The notes beneath the pieces are model-generated. The model searched no databases and was not told where the DNA came from. It was given only the letters and a program-made list of their open reading frames with translations. Below, in pieces: positions 25,663 through 33,920 of a stretch of 41,968 nt of DNA (the first letter of the stretch is position 1; the number at the start of each line of letters is the position of its first letter). A program made the position numbers and the translations under genes. This DNA is from Oscillospiraceae bacterium (lineage in GTDB: Bacteria > Bacillota > Clostridia > Oscillospirales > Oscillospiraceae), in contig JAFSJZ010000049.1 in the NCBI GenBank assembly GCA_017449185.1, forward strand, positions 1-41,968, in the 5' to 3' direction.

Positions 25663-27345
25663 ATGAAAACGAAACAGTCTTCAAAAAAGAAAAAAAACAG
25701 GGCAGCGCTTATGCTCACTCCCCTTGTTGCGATGCTGATCGTCGCGCTTGTCGCCGTGGCGATGCTCTATCTTCGCCTCGCCTCCAGGGAGGCCCCTGTT
25801 GCCGCGGATCCGAGCGCCGCGCCGAGCGCAGTTCCCGTCGCCGCCGTCGAAGCGCCCGCTCCCACGCCCGAGCCGACGCCGAAAGCGCCGATACAGCTGT
25901 ATCTGGATCTGCCCGATCATGCGGAGGCCCTTGACGCGGTCGTATGCGACGAGGACGGTCTGGCCGTGCCCGGCTATGCCTTCCCGCTGGTGATCCGCTG
26001 TCAGGACGGCAGCGAGTACAGCGTGCGCAGCGACGTCAACGGCCACTATTACGCCGAATACCTACTCCCCGGCGAGTACACCGTCTCGATGTCGGCGTTT
26101 GAGGGCTTTCTCCCCGCCGAGAGCAGAAAATGCACGGTCACACGCAGAAGCGGCAGCACGCCGGTCGAAAACATCGGCAGCTTTGTCGAGAACGATGAGG
26201 ATGAGGAAACCGCGCTTTCCTCCGAGGGCCGGCACGACGCAAGCCGGGAGATCGAGGGTCTGGATGCTGCGCTGCCGCCTGACGGCGGCGGGGATTATCG
26301 CTACCGCTACGCTGTCGGAGACAACGGTTTCCTGCTCCTTGCCGACGGAACGGAGAGCGACGTGCTTCCCGTGGAAGAGAGAGGCAATCTCGTCTACGGC
26401 CTGCGGATGGTCAGCGTCTTTCATCTGTTGGACGGAACGGTCGTCCTTCCGGAGGAGCTCCCCGAGGGCGCCGTGCGCTGGACGGACTACTATATCGATC
26501 AAAAAGCCGTTGCGGTCCCTCTGATTCTGGGCAGCGGCGCGACAGATGAACGCTATGCCATCACCGCCGAGTATGACGATCCCTCTCTTCACCGCACCGG
26601 CTGGACAGAGGAAAACGGGCGGAGCTATTATTACGCCGCCGACGGCCGACCGCTCAGCGGTCTGAACAATATCGACGGCAAGCTGTATTTCTTTGACGGG
26701 AACGGCGCAAAGGCCAGTTCGCTGGGAATCGACGTGTCGTATTTCAACTCCGCCATCGACTGGAATGCCGTCAAAGCGGCCGGGATCGACTTTGCCATCG
26801 TTCGCGTCGCCTACCGCACCTGGGAAAAGGGTATCCTGAACGAAGACGGGGACTCATACGGGCAGGGGAAGAACGGCGGCTTCTATCTGCAGGGCGCCAA
26901 GGCCGCGGGTCTGAAGGTGGGCGTCTACGTTTATTCCACGGCCGTCAACACCGACGAGGCCGTCGAGGAGGCCCAGCTTGCACTGGAGATTGTCAGAAAG
27001 TCCGGCGTGGAGCTGGATATGCCGATCTATTTTGACACGGAGTTTTCTACCGCCGCGCGCAGAGGACGTGCCGACAGGCTGAATTATACCCAGCGTGCCG
27101 AGATCGCCAGAGCCTTCTGCGAAACGGTCGAGAATGCGGGCTTCCGCGCCGGCGTCTATGCCAATGAAGATTTTTTCAACCGCGCTCTGCGGATTCAGGA
27201 CGTGTCGGATTACGACATCTGGTACGCCTCCTACACGTACGGCTTCGCCCTGCCGTATTTTCGCGGCTTCGATATCTGGCAGTTTTCCGAATCCGTGCGC
27301 GTCAACGGCATGCCCGACAATACCGATATCAACGTGATTTTCTGA
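25663..27345 (+). CDS. Membrane-anchored GH25 lysozyme with wall-binding-like repeats
   Basis: A 560-residue surface protein. A Lys-rich N-terminus and one span (about 15-37) anchor it. A Pro/Ala-rich linker follows, then a beta-sandwich-like segment (GYAFPLVIRCQDGSEYSVRSDVNGHYYAEYLLPGEYTVSM, a carboxypeptidase-regulatory/SpaA-like pattern). Near residues 308-350 is a choline-binding-type repeat pair (TGWTEENGRSYYYAADG, then LYFFDGNG). The C-terminal catalytic domain from about 354 is GH25 muramidase: LGIDVSYFNSAIDW, FAIVRVAYR, and the acidic pair in PIYFDTEFS. It likely cleaves peptidoglycan glycans at the outer membrane face or wall during remodelling. It is a single-gene unit closed by a bidirectional terminator. 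Confidence 0.92.
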   Translation: MKTKQSSKKKKNRAALMLTPLVAMLIVALVAVAMLYLRLASREAPVAADPSAAPSAVPVAAVEAPAPTPEPTPKAPIQLYLDLPDHAEALDAVVCDEDGLAVPGYAFPLVIRCQDGSEYSVRSDVNGHYYAEYLLPGEYTVSMSAFEGFLPAESRKCTVTRRSGSTPVENIGSFVENDEDEETALSSEGRHDASREIEGLDAALPPDGGGDYRYRYAVGDNGFLLLADGTESDVLPVEERGNLVYGLRMVSVFHLLDGTVVLPEELPEGAVRWTDYYIDQKAVAVPLILGSGATDERYAITAEYDDPSLHRTGWTEENGRSYYYAADGRPLSGLNNIDGKLYFFDGNGAKASSLGIDVSYFNSAIDWNAVKAAGIDFAIVRVAYRTWEKGILNEDGDSYGQGKNGGFYLQGAKAAGLKVGVYVYSTAVNTDEAVEEAQLALEIVRKSGVELDMPIYFDTEFSTAARRGRADRLNYTQRAEIARAFCETVENAGFRAGVYANEDFFNRALRIQDVSDYDIWYASYTYGFALPYFRGFDIWQFSESVRVNGMPDNTDINVIF

Positions 27346-27356
27346 TCGGAATAATA

Positions 27357-27390
27357 AAAAAAACTGCGGCATGCATGCCGCAGTTTTTTT
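27357..27390. terminator. Bidirectional intrinsic terminator
   Basis: A perfect 34-base palindrome: seven A, then CTGCGGCATG, mirrored by CATGCCGCAG and seven T. It serves the GH25 gene on the plus strand and the converging 162-aa gene on the minus strand. Confidence 0.95.
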
Positions 27391-27877
27391 ATTTCTGTTC
27401 TCCGAACCAGAGCTCTTCGGGTCTGTTATCCTGCTCGCTCACCATGTCGACCGCGCTTTCTATCAGCTTGATCATCTCCCATACCGAGCGGAACTGGATC
27501 GTTTTGTCCTGCTCCATCCAGGTGATCCTTCCCTGCCAGCTGCTGTTCTGCCGGTGCTGGACGCGAACGATGAAGGTTCCGATATCTCCGTGTTTGGACA
27601 AAAGCGCGTCGTCACTCATTTTCTTTTTCCTTTCCTCAGTCAGTCTTGTCAGCTTTTTTTCTTCCCCGAAGGTCCGGGTATTGGTGCCGGGATAGGGAAA
27701 GCGCAGATAGTCGTACAGCATTTCCATGCGCAGGACCATCTGTCCCACCCCGGCGAACGGCACAGCCCGCTCGGTATAACTGTGATAGAACTTGCCGCTC
27801 AGATCTCCCTCGTTGCTTCCGTCGATGCACAGTACCACGCCGGCCGGCGTGCCGATATACCACTGTGTCTTATTCAT
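27389..27877 (-). CDS. Conserved-looking protein of unknown function downstream of BTAD regulator
   Basis: A 162-residue soluble protein that I cannot assign to a named family. The N-terminal half (TQWYIGTPAGVVLCIDGSNEGDLSGKFYHSY...) and the C-terminal half (GTFIVRVQHRQNSSWQGRITWMEQ...FRSVWEMIKLIESAV) are separated by a charged linker (EEKKLTRLTEERKKKM). The second half has the look of a small beta-domain and a closing helix; I recall similar C-terminal stretches in other Clostridia next to BTAD regulators. Its start overlaps the BTAD gene by 8 bases, so it belongs to that operon and is probably a partner of the regulator or pilus genes. That is inference. Confidence 0.75.
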   Translation of the reverse strand: MNKTQWYIGTPAGVVLCIDGSNEGDLSGKFYHSYTERAVPFAGVGQMVLRMEMLYDYLRFPYPGTNTRTFGEEKKLTRLTEERKKKMSDDALLSKHGDIGTFIVRVQHRQNSSWQGRITWMEQDKTIQFRSVWEMIKLIESAVDMVSEQDNRPEELWFGEQK

Positions 27878-29126
27878 CGGTCTGCCCCTGTCTCATGCTC
27901 ATGTCCGTCAACTCGATCGCAGGCATCCAGAACATGCTGCTGACGTAGTATTCGATACGGGAACGCTGGCGGCCGACAATAAAGTGTTCGTTGATGCGCT
28001 TCTGCACCACAGCGCAGTTCTCCCGCGTCGTGTTGATCAGCAGCGCCAGGAACTGCCCTCTGCCGTATTGGCACATCGCGTCGCCGCGCCGGATCGAATG
28101 ACGTACCGCGTCACCCATGCGCCGCGTCAGCTCATCGAGCATCTTGCCTTCTTTCAGAGGATTTCCTTTGCCGTCCACAACGGTACAGAGCATCAGGTAT
28201 ACCGACTGCCCGCCGCGCTCGAGCATTCGCTCGAGCATGCGGTAGACGCCGGTGAAGACCGCGTAGTTGCAGTAGTACCCGCCGGGAGAACGGTCGTCCT
28301 GACCCGTCAGGTCGGCCTGGATGGAGTCCAGCGCGGCAAACTGTCTGCTCTCCTCCGCGCCCAGGCGGGAGAACTGGTCCATCATTTTCTGAGAGGGACG
28401 CAGTCCCTGCTCGTTGAAATAGTACTGTACGGTGTCGTCGTAGAGCTTGCGGGCCTCCTCATAGCGGCCGAGAGAGACAAGAGCCTCCATGGTCAGGCTC
28501 TCCCAGTCGGCAAGCGGGTCGATACCTGAGGCGATCATGCCCAGCTCTTCCAGTTGGAAATAGTCCTCGTTTTCACGCAGGATCTCCGCCGCATTCTCGA
28601 CACAGCGGCAGAACATGCCCTTGAGACGCCGAGCCTCCTGCGAGACCCAGATCACAGCCGTCTTGCTGGGCAGAAATTCGCCGTTGTACCAGTGAGCCGC
28701 GTCCATATACAGCGCCAGTTTCTCGTCACGGTCTTCCGTGGCTTCCGCCTCGTTGAAGAGGCGTTCAAACTCGGCCGCATCCTCCACGATCTCAAGCTTT
28801 TCCGTCCAAAAGAAGACGCCGCGGCGCTGCTCAATGTAGTTCAAGTCCGGCAGGCCGGCCTTCTGGAGCTTTTTCTTGGTATTGTAAATGACGCTCTGCA
28901 GGGCGTGGTGGACGTTGCTCATGTCCCGATCCTCGAAGAGCAGCTCCTCGAGTCGGTCGCGCGTGACGCCGTGCTCGCGGTCATGGAGCAGGATCTGCAG
29001 CAGGTCGGACATCTGGGATTCGCTTCCCTTGGAGCCACCGGCCACCAGCTTTCCGTTCCACAGCACGGAGAAGCCGCCGAGCATGCGGACATACAGGACG
29101 TCCGGTTTGGTCTGAGCAATCCTCAC
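27870..29126 (-). CDS. SARP-like regulator: winged helix, BTAD and decayed GGDEF-like domain
   Basis: A 418-residue protein. Residues 1 to about 110 look like an OmpR/SARP DNA-binding domain (VRMLGGFSVLWNGK...VHHALQSVIYNTKKKLQ). Residues from about 115 to 260 are a BTAD/TPR-type domain (ALYMDAAHWYNGEFLP...GIDPLADWESLTMEALVSLGRYEEARKLYDD). Residues from about 285 to 405 read like a GGDEF domain: SIRRGDAMCQYGRGQFLALL aligns with the usual RxGGDEFxxLL, but the signature is GRGQF near residue 352, so cyclase activity is unlikely. It might bind a nucleotide or act structurally. It follows the PilT-like gene by 32 bp and overlaps the 162-aa gene. Confidence 0.83.
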   Translation of the reverse strand: MRIAQTKPDVLYVRMLGGFSVLWNGKLVAGGSKGSESQMSDLLQILLHDREHGVTRDRLEELLFEDRDMSNVHHALQSVIYNTKKKLQKAGLPDLNYIEQRRGVFFWTEKLEIVEDAAEFERLFNEAEATEDRDEKLALYMDAAHWYNGEFLPSKTAVIWVSQEARRLKGMFCRCVENAAEILRENEDYFQLEELGMIASGIDPLADWESLTMEALVSLGRYEEARKLYDDTVQYYFNEQGLRPSQKMMDQFSRLGAEESRQFAALDSIQADLTGQDDRSPGGYYCNYAVFTGVYRMLERMLERGGQSVYLMLCTVVDGKGNPLKEGKMLDELTRRMGDAVRHSIRRGDAMCQYGRGQFLALLINTTRENCAVVQKRINEHFIVGRQRSRIEYYVSSMFWMPAIELTDMSMRQGQTDE

Positions 29127-29158
29127 GGTCTGATCACTCCTTCCGGTCGTTTTTCATT

Positions 29159-30214
29159 TCAGACAAGCTTTCTGACCATGCTTTCGTAGTTGACGCAGGA
29201 GAGAAGGACCGTATCACGTGAGATCTTGCCCTCGCGGTACAGCTTCAGGAGGCTGCCGTCCATCGTGCACATGCCCTCGGCGGAGCCCGCCTGCATGGCG
29301 GACTCAAGCTGGTGGAGCTTGTCCTCACGGATCATGTTCTGCACAGCCGTAGTGGTCTTGAGGATCTCAAACACGGGGATCTGCGTGCCGTCCGTCGCAG
29401 GGACGAGCTGCTGGCATACGACGCCCTTCAGGATCTGCGCCAGCTGGATCTTCACCTGGGCCTGTTGGTTGGCCGGGAACACGTCGAGGATACGGTTGAT
29501 CGTGTTGGCCGCACTGGTCGTGTGCAGCGTGCTGAGCAGCAGCACACCCGTCTCGGCGGCTGTGAGCGCGGCGGAGATCGTGTCGTAGTCGCGCATCTCG
29601 CCGAGCAGGATCACGTCCGGGCTTTCGCGCAGGGCGGAGCGGAGCGAATCGAGATAGCCCGGGGTGTCGATGGCGATCTCACGCTGCGTGACGATGGCCT
29701 TTTCGTGACGGTGGATATACTCGATGGGGTCTTCCATCGTGATGATATGGCAGTCACGCGTGCGGTTGATGCGGTCGATCATACAGGCAAGCGTCGTAGA
29801 TTTGCCCGTGCCGGCCGAGCCGGTGATCAGCACCAGGCCCTTTTTATTCTCCGCCAGTGACAGAACGCTCTCCGGGATGCCCAGCTCCTCCGGGTCGGGC
29901 AGACCGAAGCGAATCACACGCAGCACCGCGGCCAGCGAGCCGCGCTGACGGAAAATATTGGCGCGGAAGCGTCCCATCTTCGGCACGGCAAAGGAGAAGT
30001 CGTCGTCCTGGCCCCGGTCGAGATTGGTGCGGTCACGGCCGCTGAGCTCGTAGATTGCCTCCACGAGCGGCGCGATGTCGCCGGGTCTGAGAAATCCATC
30101 GGGCATACGCTCCTGTCTGCCGCCGCACTTGAAGGTGACGGGAAGGCCGGCAACGAGAAAAATATCGGCAGCGCCGAGCGAAATGGCTTTTTCCAGTATC
30201 TCTAAAATGGTCAT
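29159..30214 (-). CDS. pilT: PilT-type twitching ATPase
   Basis: A 351-residue secretion ATPase. The start ATG 30214 (MTILEILEKA) has AGGGGG 10 bases upstream; a longer frame overlaps the previous gene. The N-terminal domain includes GAADIFLVAGLPVTFKCGG. Walker A is GSAGTGKST, the Asp box is ITMEDPIEYIH, the AIRA-like box is SLRSALRESPDVILLGEMRD with Walker B, and the His box is LLSTLHTTSAANTINRILDVFP. These are PilT rather than PilB features. PilT powers pilus retraction in classical systems; here it is the only visible ATPase in an operon with a GspF/PilC-like protein and four pilin-like proteins, so it may also drive assembly. Confidence 0.92.
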   Translation of the reverse strand: MTILEILEKAISLGAADIFLVAGLPVTFKCGGRQERMPDGFLRPGDIAPLVEAIYELSGRDRTNLDRGQDDDFSFAVPKMGRFRANIFRQRGSLAAVLRVIRFGLPDPEELGIPESVLSLAENKKGLVLITGSAGTGKSTTLACMIDRINRTRDCHIITMEDPIEYIHRHEKAIVTQREIAIDTPGYLDSLRSALRESPDVILLGEMRDYDTISAALTAAETGVLLLSTLHTTSAANTINRILDVFPANQQAQVKIQLAQILKGVVCQQLVPATDGTQIPVFEILKTTTAVQNMIREDKLHQLESAMQAGSAEGMCTMDGSLLKLYREGKISRDTVLLSCVNYESMVRKLV

Positions 30215-30219
30215 GGATC

Positions 30220-30603
30220 TTAACCCCCTGTCCACAAATTTGCGATATGCGTGTCCTGTTCCCATTCCTTTTCCTGCGTCCAGCAGACGACGCGTCTCCC
30301 GCCGCCTTCTTCACGCAGGCCGATTCGCAGGCGGAAGCCTTCGTGCTCCAGCACCTTCCAGTATGTGCCGGAGTCATCCTCTTCCCAGTCGGAGAGGCTG
30401 TCCGAATTTCCGAGAGAGGCAAGCAGTTCCTGTCCCTCGGTTTCGAGCAGATAGCGCGTCCGAACGGTCTGTGCGAAGGTCTCCGCCAGACGCATGTCGG
30501 CCCGCGCGGTCGAAAAGTTCAGCAGCGCGAGCGCCGTGAGGCAGATGCAGATCACCGCCAGCAGCAGCGCAAGCGGGCCAAGCTTGACAGGCGTTTGTTT
30601 CAT
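30220..30603 (-). CDS. Small single-span pilin-like protein (127 aa)
   Basis: A 127-residue protein with one membrane span at about residues 9-29 (GPLALLLAVICICLTALALLNF) followed by a helical stretch and a short globular C-terminus ending in WTGG. It has the topology of a minor pseudopilin but no canonical Gly-Phe cleavage site or Glu5. It overlaps the 151-aa gene by 4 bases and ends 5 bases before pilT. Assignment rests on size, topology and operon position. Confidence 0.7.
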   Translation of the reverse strand: MKQTPVKLGPLALLLAVICICLTALALLNFSTARADMRLAETFAQTVRTRYLLETEGQELLASLGNSDSLSDWEEDDSGTYWKVLEHEGFRLRIGLREEGGGRRVVCWTQEKEWEQDTHIANLWTGG

Positions 30604-31055
30604 GTCCCCGCCCCCTTGATAAACACTGCTGTACGCAGGCTGTAGATCTGTCTTGTCCCGTCCGCGTTCGTCACCGTGATCTTGCTGTACGCCAGTTCGC
30701 CCTCCGGGGCGTTTTCCTGCTCCCAGGTGACGAAGACGATCAGCTCGCCCTCCGTGTCCGGGCGCATCTGCCGGTCATAGACGGCGCGGACCGTGGGCAC
30801 GGCCGTCCCTTCGGCAAAGCCGCAGTTGCCGCCCTCGTCCAGCTTTTCGAGCAGCTCCTCCGGCGAGGAGGAGGCGGCGACAGCCTCCGCAGCGTTCTGC
30901 GCAAGGCAGACCGCGTCGGTCATCTCCTGCGCCGCGGCGCTCTGCGAGCGGCCGAGCGCAAAGATGTGCGTCAGAACGAGGACGATCAGGATCAGTCCGA
31001 CGGTCAGCATCAGAACCTCGATATAAAACGCCGTGATGCTTTTGTCGTTCTTCAT
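30600..31055 (-). CDS. Small pilin-like protein (151 aa)
   Basis: A 151-residue protein with an N-terminal hydrophobic helix whose start AFYIEVLMLTV mimics the FTLIEVL of type IV prepilins, with Glu13 where Glu5 would be. The residue before the expected cleavage point is Thr rather than Gly, so normal prepilin processing is doubtful. The remainder is a small globular domain (ELIVFVTWEQENAPEGELAYSKITVTN). It overlaps both neighbours by 4 bases, indicating tight co-translation. It is the best pseudopilin candidate of the four. Confidence 0.75.
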   Translation of the reverse strand: MKNDKSITAFYIEVLMLTVGLILIVLVLTHIFALGRSQSAAAQEMTDAVCLAQNAAEAVAASSSPEELLEKLDEGGNCGFAEGTAVPTVRAVYDRQMRPDTEGELIVFVTWEQENAPEGELAYSKITVTNADGTRQIYSLRTAVFIKGAGT

Positions 31056-31519
31056 GCCGCCGCCTCCCCGCTTCTGAGATGGATGAGGACGCGGCCGGCG
31101 TCGGTGGCGACGATGATCAGACCGTCCCCGACCGTGATCTCAAAGCTCGCGGTTTCGGCGATGCGCTGCGCACGCTCCGCCGAGAGCTCGGCTCCGATGC
31201 GGCAGTAGTCTTCCATCAGCGCGCCGTCGGCGCGATACAGGTGGGTGGCATAACCGCTTTCGCCGTCGGCAATGACCAGCACGTCTCCCATCGCGGGATC
31301 GCGGCGCAGCGAAAACGCGTCCCGGGTGTCATTGGCCTTGGCGACCGTTGAAAGATAGGCCAGCAGCGCACGGTTGTCCATGTTGCCGCTGCGGGCGTCT
31401 ACCGTGCCGCGATAGCTCTGCGCGCCGAAGACCACCAGCAGGAAAAAGCCCGCCAGAAACAGTGCGGCCACGCCGATCATCAGCATCAGGCCCGGACCGG
31501 ATCGTTCGTTTTCCTGCAT
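31052..31519 (-). CDS. Small single-span protein, DUF4860-like (155 aa)
   Basis: A 155-residue protein with one span at about residues 11-32 (LMLMIGVAALFLAGFFLLVVFGAQSY) and a C-terminal domain. Segments such as LLAYLSTVAKANDTRDAFSLRRD, LVIADGESGYATHLYRADGALMEDYC and SFEITVGDGLIIVATDAGRVLIHLRS match what I remember of the DUF4860 family found in Clostridia pilus-like loci. That family name is from memory. It lies 37 bp after the 104-aa gene and overlaps the 151-aa gene by 4 bases. Confidence 0.72.
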   Translation of the reverse strand: MQENERSGPGLMLMIGVAALFLAGFFLLVVFGAQSYRGTVDARSGNMDNRALLAYLSTVAKANDTRDAFSLRRDPAMGDVLVIADGESGYATHLYRADGALMEDYCRIGAELSAERAQRIAETASFEITVGDGLIIVATDAGRVLIHLRSGEAAA

Positions 31520-31556
31520 ATGCGCTTCCCCCCTTTCCCTTTACGAATGCTCCTCC

Positions 31557-31871
31557 TCACTTGCCGACCACCTTGACCGTGGGCGGCTGGTTGGAGGCGT
31601 AGATCTCATATTGTACGTAAAAATCGTCCGTGTTGATCTGCAGACCGTAGTTTTCCTCCAGGTACTTCAGATCAGGCGGATAGACGCCCTCGATCACATA
31701 ACACTGGCGCGCGCTGTTTTCGACGGTCCTGCGGATGGCGGCGGCCGCGTTTTCGCGGTTGGAGTCGCTTTTAGCCGCGGTGATTACCGTAAACACGATC
31801 GCCAGGACAAGGATCAGCGCCAGGGCGGCCAGGATCCGGACGCGCCATTGCGATGTTTTATCGGAATACAT
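31557..31871 (-). CDS. Small pilin-like protein (104 aa)
   Basis: A 104-residue protein with one span at about residues 12-33, a helical stretch (NRENAAAAIRRTVENSARQCYVIEG) and a short C-terminal domain (VYPPDLKYLEENYGLQINTDDFYVQYEIYASN). The C-terminal pattern, a helix then YPxxLxYLxxNYGL, resembles small pseudopilins of GspG type, in which a Pro-Leu-Glu helix motif recurs. No canonical prepilin cleavage site is seen. It follows the GspF-like gene by 15 bp. Confidence 0.75.
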   Translation of the reverse strand: MYSDKTSQWRVRILAALALILVLAIVFTVITAAKSDSNRENAAAAIRRTVENSARQCYVIEGVYPPDLKYLEENYGLQINTDDFYVQYEIYASNQPPTVKVVGK

Positions 31872-31886
31872 CTCGTCCCTCCCGTC

Positions 31887-32936
31887 TCAGCCGACGGAGT
31901 TCATCATGCCGATCAGCGGCAGCATTACGCTCAGCAGCGAAAGGCCGACCGTGAACATCAGCACGCCGGAGAGCAGCGGATCGACGACGCCGACCAGCCG
32001 ATCCACCAGATTGGAGCATTTTTGCTTGAGCAGCTGCGTGAGACGGTCAAGCACGCGCTCCATGTTGCCGCTGCGTTCGCCCGCAAGGAGCATGCGGCCG
32101 TACACCGGCTCGAAGAGCTCCTCGTCGTACGCAGTCTGCGCGATCGAGCGTCCTTCCTCATCCATGCGCTTGAGGCAGCGCTGCAGCTTTTCCTCCACCG
32201 GTGCATAATCGGCCATGGCCATGCTTTTTTCCATAGCGCTGTCCTGCATGTCGCCGCTGGCAAGGAAGGTCCCGAGCGCGGAGATAAAGCGGAACATGCC
32301 CATGCTCTCGAGGATCGAGGCGCAGAGCTTGTTTTTGCGCAGAAAGGCTTCCACCTTCTCACGCTTGCCGCTCTTCCACATGGCGATACCCGTCAGCAGC
32401 GCCGCCGCGAGCACGAGCATCACGACCAGCGCGATCCAGCAGATCGCGTAGGCCCAGTACACATAGCGATAGCTTGACGCGGCCAGGCTGCCCGTGAGCG
32501 TATCGTACACGTTCGTGAAGGCGGGCAGGACCATCGCAAGCATCACCGCAAGCACCGCGATGATCAGCACCAGCATGGCCGCCGGATAGGTCAGCGCGCC
32601 GCGCAGCTTCTCGGCAATCGTTTTCTGGTCGGCGTAATAGTCGCTCAGGCGGAAGAGGATCTCCTCCTGCCGGCCGGAATTTTCACCCGCCTCGATCATT
32701 TTCAGCGCGTAGTCGGGAAAGATCCCGCTCTCGCGCATCGCGGCGGCGAGACCGCAGCCGTCGTCGACCTTTTCCTTCATGACGGCCAGGCCCTTCTCCA
32801 GCACACCCTTGCCGCCGCCGTGCTCGCTCTGGAGAAGGTAGACGGCTTCGTCGGTCTGGATGCCGGACTGCATCATCATCGCCATGCTTTCGCAGAAAGC
32901 GCTGACGCCGAGTTCGTCAAGTTTTTTCTTGCTCAT
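31887..32936 (-). CDS. GspF/PilC-family platform protein
   Basis: A 349-residue inner-membrane platform of type IV pilus/type II secretion machines. The first cytoplasmic GspF domain is FCESMAMMMQSGIQTDEAVYLL...DYALKMIEAGENSGRQEEILFRLSDYY. Spans are near residues 119-140 and 163-186. The second GspF domain includes FISALGTFLASGDM and YGRMLLAGERSGNMERVLDRL, followed by the last span near 322-343. The length is slightly under the usual 400, but both domains are complete. It sits between the transglutaminase lipoprotein (15 bp upstream) and the pilin-like genes. Confidence 0.92.
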   Translation of the reverse strand: MSKKKLDELGVSAFCESMAMMMQSGIQTDEAVYLLQSEHGGGKGVLEKGLAVMKEKVDDGCGLAAAMRESGIFPDYALKMIEAGENSGRQEEILFRLSDYYADQKTIAEKLRGALTYPAAMLVLIIAVLAVMLAMVLPAFTNVYDTLTGSLAASSYRYVYWAYAICWIALVVMLVLAAALLTGIAMWKSGKREKVEAFLRKNKLCASILESMGMFRFISALGTFLASGDMQDSAMEKSMAMADYAPVEEKLQRCLKRMDEEGRSIAQTAYDEELFEPVYGRMLLAGERSGNMERVLDRLTQLLKQKCSNLVDRLVGVVDPLLSGVLMFTVGLSLLSVMLPLIGMMNSVG

Positions 32937-32951
32937 ATGCTCAACTCCCTA

Positions 32952-33920
32952 TCAATACCAATACAGGTCCGCGTAATTGCTTCCGTCTCCGATGAACTTG
33001 TCGTTTGCGCCGTTGGCCGCAAACGTCGCGTCCATGCGGTTCCAGTCGTCCTCCCGGGTCTCGAAGCTGACGGTCACCCAACCGCTCTGCTCCGTGTAAA
33101 ACATGTTCCAGGCGTGGTAAACGTCGTTCGGTGAGACATAGCCGAAGATCTCCTTGGTGGGGATCCCCTGACTGCGGAGCATGGCGGCGGAAAGCGCGGC
33201 ATAGTCGAAGCAGATGCCCTTGCCGCTCTTCATTGTCTCGTCCGGGTCCGGCAGATATCCCGACTGCACGGTGGAGGCCTTCTGCGTGTCATAGCGAATG
33301 GAACGGCAGATGTAATCGTAGACCGCGCCGATCAGCTCGATCTCGTCGTCCACATGAGAGGCGAGTTCGGCAGCTTTTTGCACGCATTTCGAGTCGGCGC
33401 TGTAGGGGACGTAAACGCTCGGTCTGAGAAACGGCTGAAAATCATCGCTGAGTGCGACGCTGCGTTCAGCGGAATAGAGTTCGGCGTACTTGCTGTCCAC
33501 GACGTTCTCCATCACGCGGAAGCGATATCCGCCGCTGCCGCAGCTCAGAGGGAAGATCAAAGGCTCGCCGTCGGAGGAAAGATTATAGGTATAGGTCTCG
33601 TCGCCGCAAATGACCTGGAACTTCATGCGCTTTTCCGAAACGGCGGAGACGGCTACATATCCGTCCTGCAGCGCGGAGAGGTCAAGCTTGACGCTGTCGT
33701 TTCCCTCCGCCGCGTCCGCATGGAAGACCGCGTCAAGGAAGGGTGGGGATACAAAGGCGCCCGTCTTATCGCTCGACTGGCTCTTCCCCGCCTCAGCGAG
33801 CGATCCCTGCAGCGCGCTCTGCGTCTGCTTGAGCGCGGACGAGGTCTCCGCCGGAGAACCGCAGCCGCTGAGCAGCAGCGCCAGCGCGGCGAGCAGTGCG
33901 ATCCATTTTCGCTTTTGCAA
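32952..33920 (-). CDS. Transglutaminase-like lipoprotein
   Basis: A 322-residue exported lipoprotein. I place the start at TTG 33920 (MQKRKWIALLAALALLLSGCG), with AAAGGAGG upstream; longer frames give no signal peptide at the N-terminus. After the lipobox LLSGC comes a beta-rich region, then the transglutaminase core: catalytic Cys in GKGICFDYAALSAAMLRSQGIP, His in YHAWNMFY, and Asp in WNRMDATF. Bacterial members can act as peptidases, cross-linkers or inactive scaffolds. It is the first gene before the pilus-like genes, suggesting a role in processing or cross-linking surface protein. Confidence 0.88.
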   Translation of the reverse strand: MQKRKWIALLAALALLLSGCGSPAETSSALKQTQSALQGSLAEAGKSQSSDKTGAFVSPPFLDAVFHADAAEGNDSVKLDLSALQDGYVAVSAVSEKRMKFQVICGDETYTYNLSSDGEPLIFPLSCGSGGYRFRVMENVVDSKYAELYSAERSVALSDDFQPFLRPSVYVPYSADSKCVQKAAELASHVDDEIELIGAVYDYICRSIRYDTQKASTVQSGYLPDPDETMKSGKGICFDYAALSAAMLRSQGIPTKEIFGYVSPNDVYHAWNMFYTEQSGWVTVSFETREDDWNRMDATFAANGANDKFIGDGSNYADLYWY

